Source: Papaver somniferum (Eukaryota > Streptophyta > Magnoliopsida > Ranunculales > Papaveraceae). From it: a DNA stretch of 64,000 nt. Location of the stretch: the NCBI RefSeq assembly GCF_003573695.1, contig NC_039365.1, forward strand, positions 81,169,082 to 81,233,081. Direction: 5' to 3'. The translations under genes were made by a program, and so were the position numbers. The notes under the pieces are model-generated. The model was not told the DNA's origin. It did no database searches and was given only the letters and a program-made list of their open reading frames with translations. How positions within the stretch are numbered: position 1 is the first letter of the stretch; the number at the start of each line of letters is the position of its first letter. Positions 45,668 through 57,610 of this stretch are shown piece after piece.

Positions 45668-48034
45668 GTGTTGAAGGATATGGATTCCAGAAGTAATCTA
45701 TCCAAAATGGACGATGGAGATGTTTGTTTGGTTGACAGTGGAACAACAAACACAATTTTTCGAACCCATAAATATTTTATAACCTTGAAGAGGTTTAAAG
45801 GTATTGTGAATACCATTTCGGGTTCGAGTAATATGATAGACGGCTCCGGAAGAGCGTGTATCATTCTACCAGGAGGTACAAAATTAATTATTGAAGACGC
45901 CTTATATTCTACCAGATCCCAAAGGAATCTGTTGAGTTTTAAAGATATTCAGCGTAATGGTTACCACCTTGAAACAGCGGATGAGCATAATATGGAGTAC
46001 CTGTATATTACTTCATCTGCCTCGTGCCAGAAGCACGTTATGGAGAGGATTAAGGCCATCTCTTCTGGGTTATATCTTACGATAATTCGAATAGTCGAAT
46101 CTCATATTGTCATTAACCAGAAGTTTAATGACCCTGTATTATTCAAGCTTTGGCATGACCGGCTTGGACACCCAGGTTCTACCATGATGAGTAGAATAAT
46201 ACAAAATGCTCATGGACATCCGTTACAAAACCAGAAGCTTTTGTTAAGTAAGGATATGAATTGTGTTGCTTGTTCCCTAGGAAAACTGGTTATAAAACCA
46301 TCCTTAACCAAAGTTATTATTGAGTCACCAACATTCCTACAGAGGATACATGGTGACATTTGTGGGCCTATCCACCCACACTGTGGACCATTTCAATACT
46401 TTATGGTATTGATAGACGCATCTGCTAGATGGTCTCATGTCTGCTTATTATCAACACGTAATGTTGCATTTGCCAGACTGCTTGCCCAAATTATTCGGTT
46501 GCGAGCCCATTTTCCGGACTTTCCTATTAAGTCCATTCGGCTTGATGGCGCTAGTGAATTTACATCTAAGGCTTTTGATTCTTATTGCCTTTCAGTTGGT
46601 ATTGATGTCGAGCATTCTGTAGCACATGTGCACACTCAGAATGGATTAGCTGAGTCTTTTATAAAGCATCTTCAGTTGGTTGCTCGACCCATGCTTATGA
46701 GGACTAAATTACCAGTTTCTGCATGGGGACATGCTATTTTGCACGCAGCGGCTTTAGTCCGACTTCGACCAACTGCTAGCCATCAATACTCCCCTCTACA
46801 ACTTGTCTTGGGGAAGCAACCAGATATTTCGCACTTACGTGTCTTTGGTTGTGCTGTTTATGTGCGTATTTCACCACCACAACGCACTAAATTCGGTCAA
46901 CAACGTCGCCTTGGTATTTATGTTGGTTTTGATTCACCGTCTATTATAAGGTATTTAGAGCCTTTAACAGGTGATGTCTTTACAGCCAGATTTGCAGATT
47001 GTCATTTTGATGAGACACTTTTCCCGCCGTTAGGGGGAGATGATAAGCCGTCAAAAGAACGGCGTGAAATATCTTGGTACACACCAAGTCTGTCTCATCT
47101 TGACCCTTGCACTAATCAATCTGAAATTGAGGTGCAAAAGATTATACATCTGCAAAATATTGCAAACCAAATGCCTGATGCATTTACTGATATTAGCCGA
47201 ATTACAAAATCCTATGTGCCTGCTAGAAATGCTCCAGCTCGGATTGATGTACCGACGAGACAAATTGGGAGCCCAGCGGCAAACGAGTCATCAAAGCCAC
47301 GCCTGAAGCGTGGACGACCAATTGGTTCAAAAGATTTTGTCCCTCGAAAGAGGAAGAGCCAATCTATCTCAATCAAAGGTAGTGCTCCTGAAGAGGCTAC
47401 AGATAGTGCTCCTGAAGAGACAATCAAAGAACGATCCACTTTCTCTGATGAACCTCCTGAAGAGAATAAAGTCTCCGCTGAGACACAGGTACCTGTGAAT
47501 GAGGAAATTTCCATAAATTATGCATGCGACAGAGAAGTGTGGCATCGTAATACAATAATTGTCGACGATATATTTTCATTCTCAGTAGCTACTGAAATCG
47601 CCACAGATAATGATGATATTGAACCACACTCTATAGAACAATGTCGACAAAGAGACGACTGGCCTAAATGGAAAGTGGCAATCCAAGATGAATTGGAATC
47701 TCTCTCTAAACGCAACGTTTTTGGGCGCCCAATACAGACACCAGAAAATGTGAATCCTGTAGATTACAAATGGGTGTTTGTAAGAAAGCGTAATGAGAGA
47801 AATGAAGTCGTTCGCTATAAAGCACGACTAGTGGCAAAGGGTTTCCTACAAAAACATGGGATTGACTATGAAGAGACATACTCCCCTGTTATGGATGCAA
47901 TTACCTTTCGATATTTAATTAGTCTGGCAGTTTATGGAAGGTTTGACATGCATCTAATGGACGTGGTCACTGCGTATCTATATGGCAAGCTAGATACAAA
48001 TATTTATATGGCTACATCAAGGGTGATAGAGTAA
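45668..48034 (+). pseudogene. Copia pol: protease, integrase, start of RT (788 aa), truncated
   Basis: The open frame starts within the protease region: VCLVDSGTTNTIF (about residue 18) has the Asp-Ser-Gly active site. The pre-integrase zinc finger has WHDRLGHPG and CVACSLGK. The integrase catalytic residues are seen in HGDICGP (Asp), RLDGASEF (Asp) and NGLAESF (Glu). Then come a KxxR-rich linker and the RT N-terminus with DYKWVFVRKRNERNEVVRYK, ARLVAKGFLQ and DVVTAYLYG. The frame ends at 48032-48034 right after NIYM. The YVDD box and most of RNase H are absent, so an internal deletion of roughly a kilobase joined early RT to the end of RNase H. The rest is intact, suggesting a fairly young element disabled by that deletion. 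Confidence 0.92.
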
Positions 48035-48215
48035 AGCACATTTCACCGAAGTTATTTTATTCTCACCACCTTCAGAAAAATAAGGAGATTGATATCCAGA
48101 AGATACAATCTTGTGAGAATTATGCTGATCTATTCACCAAGTCTCTGCCGACTAAAGTTTTTCGGAAGTTGGTATATGGAATCGGAATGCGCCACATGTA
48201 CAAGCAGACAAATTA
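48020..48215 (+). pseudogene. Copia RNase H C-terminal tail after the deletion
   Basis: In the +1 frame relative to pol: DRVKHISPKLFYSHHLQKN, then ENYADLFTKSLPT and KLVYGIGMRHMYK before TAA at 48213-48215. The ADLFTKxLP motif marks the end of Copia RNase H. The junction with the truncated RT lies near 48015-48030. Confidence 0.85.
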
Positions 48216-48459
48216 ACGGAGGTTTTGTTCAGGGGGAATTTTGGACTATAACGCATTGTACTCTTTTTCCCTCGCCAAGATTTTTGTCCCACTGGGTTTT
48301 CCTTGTCAAGGTTTTAACGAGGCAGCATACGCGTGTCCAACACCGTTCTAAGATTTTTGTTGTACTCTTTTTCATTCGTCCGGGTTTTGTTCCACTGGAT
48401 TTTACCGGTAAGGTTTTAATGAGGCAACATATATAGAATGGTGGTCATCCAAGGGAGAG
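48216..48459 (+). other. Copia 3' untranslated region and polypurine tract
   Basis: Two related phrases (TGTACTCTTTTTC..., CCACTGG(G/A)TTTT, AAGGTTTTAA(C/T)GAGGCA) follow each other, as is usual upstream of the polypurine tract (48451-48459) in these elements. Confidence 0.7.
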
Positions 48460-48851
48460 TGTTATGTGATATGTCTATTGATGTGGCTGACTCACCATAA
48501 AGACAGGTGTCCAAATATATCAATGACACCGGCTTATGTACGTGTTTTATCAAGATTCTAGTTCTTCATGCTTTTACCCCTATGAAAGGGGTTGTTCAGT
48601 TTGTTGTACAGTAACAACTTTAAGATAGAAATGAAGTGCCTTTTTTTCTCCCCAACAACTATATACTTAATTAGTAATATTATATACATATGACTCTTCG
48701 TATTCCCTTTGTAAAGTAAAGCTACAGAAAAGTAGTTAATTAGTATAAATACTTATATATAGTTCTGGTAGTATATAGTTAGTCTATATCATCAGATTAG
48801 ACTACGTATATAACTACGTACAACGGTACCAAAGTTAGATTAGTTACAAGA
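48460..48851 (+). repeat. Copia 3' LTR
   Basis: 392 bp, matching 43956-44354 with scattered substitutions and a few small deletions, followed by CTGAA. Confidence 0.9.
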
Positions 48852-48856
48852 CTGAA

Positions 48857-49180
48857 CAAGCTTTTGGAATTAAATGTTTACGAGGTTGTTCGACTGACTT
48901 CACCCTATTGAGATCTAAAGAGAATAAAGCAAGATGCTGCTACTCTCTGTGTGGTTTTGTCATTAATTTTATTGGAAAAGCAAAAGTGCAAGTAAGTCCA
49001 ATTAAAAATATTAAATACCACTTCAGAGAGGACTACTCTTGTCCACTTCAAGTCTTGTCTTGAATTGTATTGTCACTCTTGTCTTGTCTTCGGGTCTTTT
49101 CTTGTAAATCTTTATCTCTCTAACTTGTCTTGTAAATCTTCAAACCTTGTCTCGTCTTGTCTCGTCTTCAAAGATTTTCA
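48857..49180. other. Short stretch with CTTGTCTTG/CTCGTCTTG repeats
   Basis: At about 49030-49175 CTTGTCTTG-type words are repeated imperfectly. No gene seen. Confidence 0.5.
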
Positions 49181-52100
49181 ATCCAAAAGATAAAATCTTT
49201 ATCTTTGTCTGTCTTTAATTCATCTAACATCTGAACCAAAAATATAGTGGTCCCATCTATTCTACTTTTCAACATTTAATCAAACATACTAACATAATCA
49301 ACTACCTACAAAACTTATTTTTGTTTATACAATATAACTAACGGGTCCTGCATCAAATCTACCTCCTTAGCAAATACATATCCAACTTCTCTGTATGAAC
49401 CAAAGTATCAGACATAAAATTTTAATACAAGGTGTTTATGCGAAATTTGTTTTCAACATCAACTATCGTATATCACTAAATTTATTCATTGAGACATGTT
49501 AATATAAAGTAATAATACATAAAATACTAAATAAGTATCTTACAACAAAGAAAAACAATATATTATTGTCGATAAAAGTATTTCCGCTGTTTATTTGAAA
49601 TGTTGATTTGCATAGTTTCTTTTACACGCGTTAGATTATGTGGAAAGGCATTCTTGCATCCTTTAAGTCATGTATACAAGGTCCTGTAAGAGACATATTT
49701 TAGGTGCAAAATTCTTTTTTCAATATTTTGTGTGAAAATTTATTTTTGCATCCTTTTGAAAGATTGCGAAACAGTTCCACTTCTAAGTAATTATTCATCT
49801 CTACTTTTTGAGGTTTGCTTTTCTTGTATGTTAAAGCTTGGTATCCTCTTAGTTCCTTTTCCGTGCATCATTCTAATTATTATCAAGTTTCCAAAAACAT
49901 GTCACATACAAGTCAAAAAACTTGTTCTGTTATTCTTTTCAATCCAAGAGATAAAATCTCCATCTCTCTCTAAATTTAATTTAGTTAACATGTGAACTTA
50001 AAATAGTGGTCCCACTGATTCTACTTTTCAACCTTTAGTCAAAGTTGTTGACATCATCAACTACCTAAAAAACCTATTTGAAGTGTTAACCCGCATGATT
50101 TCTTTTACACCCGTTGGATTACACATGATGGTTTTCTATTGGCTGGACAAGACCATGTAAACCATACTTGTTTTCTTTAGTGTTAATTAAGTAATATTGT
50201 GTGGAAAGTTATTCTTGTATCCTTTAAATTATGTATACAAGGTTTTGTAAGAGGCATATTAGGTGTAAAATATTTTCTTCAATATTTTGTGTGAAAATTT
50301 GTTTTTGCACCCTTTTGAAAGGTTATGAAACAGTTCTATATCCAGGTACTTTCTCATCTATACTTTGTCAGGTTTACTCTTCTTGTATGTTAAAACTTGT
50401 TATTCTCGTAGTTCCTTCTTCGTGCGTTATTATAATATGCATGATGACTTCTTTTATACTCGTTGGATCAGGCACATTTATTTAATTGGTTGGATCAACA
50501 TCATGCGGATCATACTTGTTTTCCTTAGTATTAATTAGGTAATGATTACCCTGTGTAAAAAAAGCTACCAAACAGACCAAATACTCTTACTGTAAAGAAA
50601 AATCCGCATTATGTCTAAACATTTGTCTTACTATGGAAGAAAAGTTCACCCCTTTTAGAAAATGTTGGGTCCAATTATATCTCATTTAGTAAGCTTTGTG
50701 ACTTTTTTGTTGTTGTTGAATAATCTGTGTGACTTCAATTGTAAATTTCAAGACAAATTATTTTGACTTTAAAATTTGCTCGGTTTCATAGGATCCCATT
50801 GATCTCAACAATTATATGGTTGCATAGAGAAGTTGTTGATGCGAAGAGCTAACAAAGTGATCTACAAGGCTCAACAATGTAAATGTAGAGAAGATTTTGG
50901 GGGAAAATATGGAGGGTATGATTTATTTATATTCCCAATAACACACCACACATACAGTTGAAAAAAACCCTTTTCACAAAAATGTGAAGTTAGAATTGTT
51001 ATAGAAATAATACAAAAGAGAACCATACGTAAGAGGTTTTTTTGTTCACTCCCTTGACAAATGGAGACAAGTTTTTGAAATAAACATGCCAAGTATTAAT
51101 TGATGTGTGTAAAGAGATGATGTGACATTAATGCTTGGATGGTGCCAATCAGAAATGTATGAACTAGATAGATGCCGACACTATACTATTATCTGGAGCT
51201 ACACTAGGCTCAACAATGTAGTAAAAGAGGATCTTGTGACCCTTGTGATACCCCAAAACTATACGTGTGAGACTCATGTGCGACTCCGGTGAGACCCCCA
51301 AGTGAAAGAACCATGTTCTTTGATATTTGATGCTAATCACCTATTCTCGTACCTTCTGGTCTCCATGGTTAATAAATTCAAAAGTTTTATGCTTGGATGG
51401 TGCCAATCAGAAAGGCATCAAATAACTAGATGCTGACACTTTAATACTATCTGGAGCTACACAAGGCTCAACAATGTAGTAAAAGAGGCTCTTGAGACCC
51501 TTATGATACCCTCTTGCCACACACGTGAGACCCATGTGCGACTCCCACGTGAACCATGTCCATTGACCTTTGCTGCTAATCACCTGTTCACGCACCCCCT
51601 GGCCTTTATGGGTAAATAAGTTGAGAATTTTCATGCTTGGATGGTACCAATCAGAAAGGTATTAACTAGCTAGATGCTGGCACTTTACTATTATCTGGAG
51701 CTACATAAGGCTCAACAATGTAGTAAAAGAGGATCTTGCGACCCTTGTGATACCCCATTGCTACACGCGTGGGACTCATGTGCGACTTAGTGAAACCCCC
51801 CACGTGAATACATACAATTTATCTGTATAAACCAGAGTACCAAACTTTAAATTTTAACACAAACTGTTTGTGGGAAATTTGTTTTCAAAATCAACTATAG
51901 TAAATCAATAAGTTTATCCCTTGAGACATAACATAATCAAATGTGATGAATGCCAAATAATGCATATTTCTACTTCTTTTTCTTGGCATTTAACTTATCT
52001 TTTGTGCTTTAAAATCATATATTACTCCAAAATTCTGTATTTACATTGTTTTCAAGAATAAATACTTTTACTAATTAACTTTGTGTTTTTAGGTACTAAA

Positions 52101-52345
52101 TAAAGCTTGGATGATTATATAAGCCAAAAGAGTGGAGAATTGGTGACAATGGAAGAGAGACAACAAAGACTCCCGCTAGAAGGCAGTGAAGAGTGTCGTT
52201 TGCACCTCATTCACAAGTGAATAATGTCGCTTGCACGACCTTAAAGTGGGCTTGAGATATTAGTTTTGAAGACATGGCCCGGAAGGGATCTTCCACCAAA
52301 CCCGTTTCCTTGCTGAGCCGTCAGATTTGATCTAGCTTCTAAGCA
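49181..52345. repeat. Large duplicated segment, copy B
   Basis: Nearly identical to copy A (see 38317-41510) over about 2.9 kb, then about 80% similar to the end. Includes the same internal triplet near 51131-51807 and the empty PMD-transposon site CAAAAGAG at 51013-51020. Confidence 0.92.
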
Positions 52346-54599
52346 TCCAAAGACATCTTAATGCGGTACATCAACGTTTGCTACTCCCGAGTCACACCCT
52401 AGCCTTCGATTCTTCTCATACTCGAGCAGAATCCAAACAACTCCTATACGTCATTTTCATCTTCTCTCACCTCTGCAAAACCTCTCAGTTCACCTCCCTC
52501 CATCACTTCCGTCCCCGACAACTTCTGAGCACAGCCACCTATCAGCTAGCCATCAATCAAACTTCTAATCTCTACTTATCTCCGTCTTAGCTTCTCTCTT
52601 ATCAAAAACAGTAACCCTAGAATCTAGGATTGGGAGAGATAAGATTAGGGCTAGCTTCAACAGCTGGAGAACATCAAATCAAAGAGTTGCAGAGTTGAAT
52701 TGCAGAATGGGTTTGTCGGAAAAAGCGTTTTGGGTGAGTGAGTGGGTTTTCTCTAATTATCAAATTCAAGTGATTGAGAAGAAATTTATGTATGAATAGA
52801 GACTTTTGTTGTGTAACAAAATCATTCGAATTTAGTTGGATCAATTGCTAGTTTAATATAATTGCGTTTTAACCAATTTCACCATGTTCTAATTCCATCT
52901 GCTAGTGTTGAGAAGAAGCCAGTTAACTGCATCATTGCCATAACTAGATTTAGGTTAAGCATAGTAGGTCTTCTGTTGTTTTTCAGTTAGTAGTTTACAG
53001 CATGTTAGCACCTGTAACTTTCAGTTTGTTATAATGCTGTAGCTTGTAAGTTTTCAGTCATCCCATTCATAGCTGTACCTTTGTTCTATATCCTTGTGTT
53101 TTCAGTCATTGTATGTCAATCAGTTTCATTTGCATTGTAGCTTTGTAATCTTAGCTACAACTTCATAAGCTTCATTGTCCTGTAGTATAAGCTAGCTTAC
53201 ATCATAATCTGGATCTGTAGTTTTTGGCACCATTTAGTTCGCTTCAGAAATAGTTAACTTCCATAATTTGTATCAGTGATTAAGCACATGTGTCTGTAAT
53301 ATACCTGTACAAACATTCTGGCATCTTGCACTTTCTTTTTCCTGTTGAAGTTTGTCTATAATTGCATTCTGTATCAGCTTCATCCTGTTTGACTGTGACT
53401 GTTCTGTCACTGATCACTCAGTCAGGTAACAAAGAAGAATAAACTCTAAATCATTATCAAAACTGTAGGCTCCTCTCAGCTGTTAATCAGCAATGATGCT
53501 TCCTGAATTTGTTTCACCTGTATAATTCGAAGTCCTGACAATCTCTTTTGAGTAACCAGGTACTTGTGAAGCTGGAACACAAACCAAGGAGAGGGAAAAG
53601 AAGGAGCAGCACTTTGTTGCTTAATCATATTTGATTTTCACCTAATTTTGTGTAGTTTTTGATTTATCAGATTTCTTCCAGTTTTCAATAATTTTTATTT
53701 CAGTTTTTTGATTCAATCTAGTTTGTTTGTTGACGATTTTCTTCAGTTAGTTTGATGTGTATTGGCTTTTCATTTTTTTTTTTTTTTTTTTTTTTGTGTT
53801 TGATTTCTTTTTTCGTTTGGGTTTTCCGTATTTCACTCATTAAGTTGTTTGGAGAAGTTTACTACGTATTGTTCTTGCTTCTGGTCTTTTTTTGTTATTC
53901 TGCAGATGAAGATAAATGAACCTCACAATGAACTTTGGCAGGGTACAAATGGTGCTCCATAAGGTTAATACTCTTGTGAAGTTAACCTCAAAGAGAACTA
54001 ATTCTTACTCATTTGAATCCATGGTTTGTTTAAGTTACTAGGAATGTTGTTTGATGACAGTTTGCTTAAAGTAATAAGAGAGTCACATAACTACTGCACT
54101 TACAACATTTGTATGATTCGTATTAGGGTGATATGCTCTTCTGGGACAGAAGTCTCTTCTAACATTGTTGACTGAAGTTTATTCTAACTTGGGTTACTTG
54201 ATACCGTTTTAGATAATTACCCATTGTCCCTGCAGATAGCAGTCTAGGTTTGTTTCTTTGGTCTTGGTTAGCACTTTGGTCTGTTATTACATCTATTGTT
54301 TAGGGTGCTCGTCACTTCTGATCTCCATGTCCCAGATAATGCAGTTGCCCGTCACCTTGTACCATGATTTAACTCGACCTGAATTTGGAACTAAAAATTG
54401 CGCACATGTTTAATAGGCTCCTGATAAAGTACTAAGAAGGATTTACATCAATGTAGAGAGACATATGCTCAGTAGAGACGAATATGCTACTGAAATTCAG
54501 AAGAGATTTCGATTAATAGTGAGTCTTGTTTTACCTGTGGTGTATTCATTACATTGTCACTGGTCTTGGATGTAAGTAAAAAGGTCTATTTTTTTATTT
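52346..54599 (+). other. Gene-like but unassigned stretch
   Basis: Near 52708 ATGGGTTTGTCGG opens a short frame (MGLSEKAFW) ending at GTGAGT, like a small first exon after a leader-like region. From 52750 to 54400 the DNA is intron-like with a T run of about 22 at 53775-53797. Around 54415-54525 an open piece (VLRRIYINVERHMLSRDEY...) is exon-like. No family recognised. Confidence 0.3.
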
Positions 54600-54911
54600 G
54601 AATCGCGGGAAGGTGGATGGCCCTTAGGATTACAACCATTGAACGTGAGAGTTGGTTTGGTGAGGAATCGTGATTTTTCGGGGTCGATGTCTTCCAATAC
54701 ACTTATCACTGGTTCTCCAAGTTTCTCAACAGATTCTTCATCAGGCTTGGATACAGAGGTACGATTGAGAAAACAAAAATTACAAAGACCCTTGATTGAT
54801 TTGATGGTTCGTTTGCAAATAGAAACTTCTAAAAAGTTAGGAATTGATAAGAATAATATGTCCTTGTTGTTTATATTTACTATTTATCCTTTCATGCATT
54901 TGGAGACCTAA
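54600..54911 (+). pseudogene. Exon fragment of a conserved plant protein of unknown function
   Basis: The frame reads GWPLGLQPLNVRVGLVRNRD, then FSGSMSSNTL and TDSSSGLDTE, ending at GTACGA near 54760, a plausible donor. I remember similar GLQPLN...RNRDFSGSxSFNTLLTGSP blocks from uncharacterised plant proteins with a membrane segment, but cannot name a gene. The frame stays open past the donor to 54911 without further family likeness. Other exons expected near it were not found, so this looks like a fragment. Confidence 0.45.
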
Positions 54912-55710
54912 AAATGCTGGTGATATAAATTGATATCTGTAGACAAGAAAAACTGTTGTTCTCGATCTTACTATGATTATGGTTTTCTTTGAATTTTTGG
55001 ATTTTGCATTGCTGTGTACAAATGAAAAAACTACCCTTTACGCTTCCTCTATAGGCTCACAGTGTAACCCAACATGGTAAAATTCTTATCTACCAAGTTC
55101 ACATTTTCTGCTTCTGTGATCCTACCACTTTAAAATGTGGGGCAGACTCACGCTGCAATACATCTAACTGGAATTCTGAAAACAACATGATTAAACCTAC
55201 GGGCACAGTTTTCTTTACCTTGATCAGGTAACCAGGGTTTTGAGCACATTTACAGGCTTGTGGTTTTGATTTCAGTTCTTTACCTTCTTCATATTCATTG
55301 GAAATTGGTACAAAATGTTATTGTCTGTAGGTCGAGATCCAGCAGTAGCAAACATGTGTCTTTACCTTTTATAGCAGTAATATCTGGTACGGCAGCGTTG
55401 TTTTTTGTCCCTCAAACTTCCTCAAGTTGTTGGACACTGTGAAGTTGACCCATTAATATATCTAGAGAATAAGTTACTATGCATTTGGTAGTCTAATCTC
55501 TTTGTTCGCTATCTAGATACAAATTTATCACATTTACAGCAAAAATTTGAATAGTTCTGATTCTTTAGTTTTGTTCAAACACCTTAGATGTGGTGAAAGA
55601 CATGCTAACTCAGCTATATAGCTAAATCTGGTTTATATGGTTGTTGATTTGTTTGATTGTAAGTGTCATATAATCTGTGTTTGTCTAAGACCTACTCCCA
55701 CTTTTATTTC

Positions 55711-55921
55711 CAGGTTAGCTATAGATAGTAATCAAAGCAATGCAAAGATCAAAGAGATGCTAATGGAGGATCAATATGTTAAGCTGAGGAAACACTACCA
55801 GAAAAGTCCGATATCTGAGCCTCTCCAGAGACCGAAAGCCCAACCATCATTCTGGGAACTGCTTGAGAAATTAAAGCATTGGCAACAAGTCATTAAAACT
55901 TCAAGCCTAAGCATCCTTTGA
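55711..55921 (+). pseudogene. Exon-like fragment, 69 aa, unknown family
   Basis: After TTTCCAG at 55711 the frame LAIDSNQSNAKIKEMLMEDQ... is open to TGA at 55919-55921, with FWELLEKLKHWQ near the end. The hydrophilic helical composition and clean acceptor suggest a true terminal exon. I do not recognise the family. Confidence 0.35.
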
Positions 55922-56440
55922 GCAACAAGGCATTAAAACTACAACAGTGGTTCCCGATATTTGAATTGATTGATATGTAAATACCAATGTAGATGGTTGG
56001 TTTCATGATTATCATATTTTGAGGTTGTGTTTTAACCTCTAGAGCTCAGATTGGTGGGTATTAATAGAGTTATGTGCTCTGGATTGTTTTTTTTCTTTTT
56101 CCTTCTGATGTATATGTACTTTGAGAAAACACAGCATAACCAGGCACCTTCAAACTAACAATATGGCGTTTCATCTCAAAAGCAGATGCTTAGTTTCAGC
56201 TATGCCCTCACATATCTTGCTAAAGTTGAAGTGTGAGTTATTTAAATGTTGTTGCTGCAATGTTAATCTTGTTATGATTTCTGAACTGATTTTGACTAGG
56301 AAAAATCCCTTATCTGTGAACTAACATTTCCAGACACCATATTGAATAGGAGACATGCTAGTAATCAGATTAAGACTGTTACTAAACTGCGACCTTTGTG
56401 AGACCCTGGTGAAAGCCTTTGTGACCTATTGTTGAGTCTT
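55922..56440 (+). other. 3'-like flanking DNA of the exon fragment, no gene recognised
   Basis: AT-rich sequence with TGTATATGTACTTT-type stretches. The short frame at 56121-56324 has no support. Confidence 0.3.
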
Positions 56441-56449
56441 TATATTCAT

Positions 56450-57610
56450 AAACTAAAGGGTGCATATATAACTTTTCACATAGAAAGGGAGCAAAAAGAA
56501 TTTTGCAGACAACGTCAGTATTATTTCACAACAAACTAACAATGTATATTTTGTGCTTTGCCCATCAGTATTAATGTGGAATTTGGTCAGAGAATGTGCA
56601 ACTCTGTAAAGCTAAAAATAATTAATAAATAGCTATAGTTCCCTATAAGATTTTAATCACCTTTTGATGGAAAAAGAAGTGCAAATTCACGACAGAATTT
56701 TTAAGGGCGAGGTGATCATACGTACGAAACACCCCATTTGATCATCTCCATAACACTACTGACCCTATCTCAACTAAGGGTTGAAGCCAAAGAAAGCTAA
56801 TGCTAACTAAGAAAAAGGCATAGAATACATAAAAGAGTCCAGCACTTAAACTGGCATACAATTTTCACTGAACTCTCTATTTCTTCCCCAACGAAAGAAT
56901 GACTCATTTTCCTTCGTGATCCGAGTTTGAGAAGGGTGCAACAATAAGTGTGCAACAATAAGTGTTCACACAGAGAAGGGTGCAGAAATAGGTTTTCACA
57001 TAGAAAAAGGTGCAAAATCTTTTCTGCAGACATGCTCCGTAAGCATATGCTTACTTCTGACATTAAATTACTTTGATATGGGTGGGAAATGCAAATGTAC
57101 TTACTGGGAGGCTAAGACAAATAAATAAGTATGTGTAAAATGTAAAGCATAGGATCCCATTCACATAATACAAGCAGTATTAAATCCATGCTCAGAAAGT
57201 CCAATGGCTGCTCTAAGTCCTGCACCACAACTGCGTCATATGCATGATCAACAACTGAAAAGTGCAAAAACAATTTTTCACATGGAAATGGTGAAAAAAA
57301 GATTCTGCATTGAAAATAAGCCTGTCACGAAACCTTACATTTATAGATTAAGTTGTAGAGGAAACACTACCAGAAACAGTCTCATATCTTACCAACACTC
57401 ACATCCCATCTTAGTATCCATGGCAACTGAGCCTCCGCAGTGGCCAAAATATGCATCCCACAGTCTACAAAAGATTGGTAAAACGGTTTTGGAACCTTAT
57501 GAAAGGTGCAAAAACAATGTCACATTAAAAATGGTGAAAAAAGAATGTTGCACTAATAATATGCCTAGGTGCAGAAAAAAAATCTCACATAAAAGAGAGT
57601 GAAAAAAGAT
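56450..57610. repeat. GGTGCA...TTTCACAT motif region
   Basis: Words such as GGGTGCA, GGTGCAAAA, GGTGCAGAAA and TTTTCACAT or CTCACAT alternate at 56458-56510, 56935-57020, 57255-57320 and 57500-57600. The same vocabulary occurs in the opposite orientation at 10980-11222, 38821-38930 and 39377-39476. The 132-aa frame at 57204-57602 runs through it and is probably not a gene. Confidence 0.5.

Larger units (their letters stand above)
43956..48851 (+). mobile_element. Copia LTR retrotransposon with internal deletion, TSD CTGAA
   Basis: LTRs at 43956-44354 and 48460-48851 are about 95% alike, both starting TGTTATGTGATATGTC and ending TTACAAGA. CTGAA flanks the element at 43951-43955 and 48852-48856. 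The primer site follows the 5' LTR at 44355 (TGTTATCAACACGAAT) and a purine tract AAGGGAGAG (48451-48459) precedes the 3' LTR. Order inside is gag, zinc knuckle, protease, integrase, truncated RT, tail of RNase H. This gag-PR-IN-RT-RH order is that of Copia. It inserted 30 bp to the right of the MITE ending at 43922. Confidence 0.95.

Noticed and set aside
45387..45864. Minus-strand open frames of 117-122 aa
   Set aside because: They lie opposite the Copia gag-pol spacer and protease start, which have strong domain evidence on the plus strand.
38317..52345. Copies A and B as LTRs of one giant LARD-type retroelement
   Set aside because: They do not start with TG or end with CA at the identity borders, no primer-binding site follows copy A, no polypurine tract precedes copy B, and no flanking duplication was found. 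A duplication or conversion event explains the data better.
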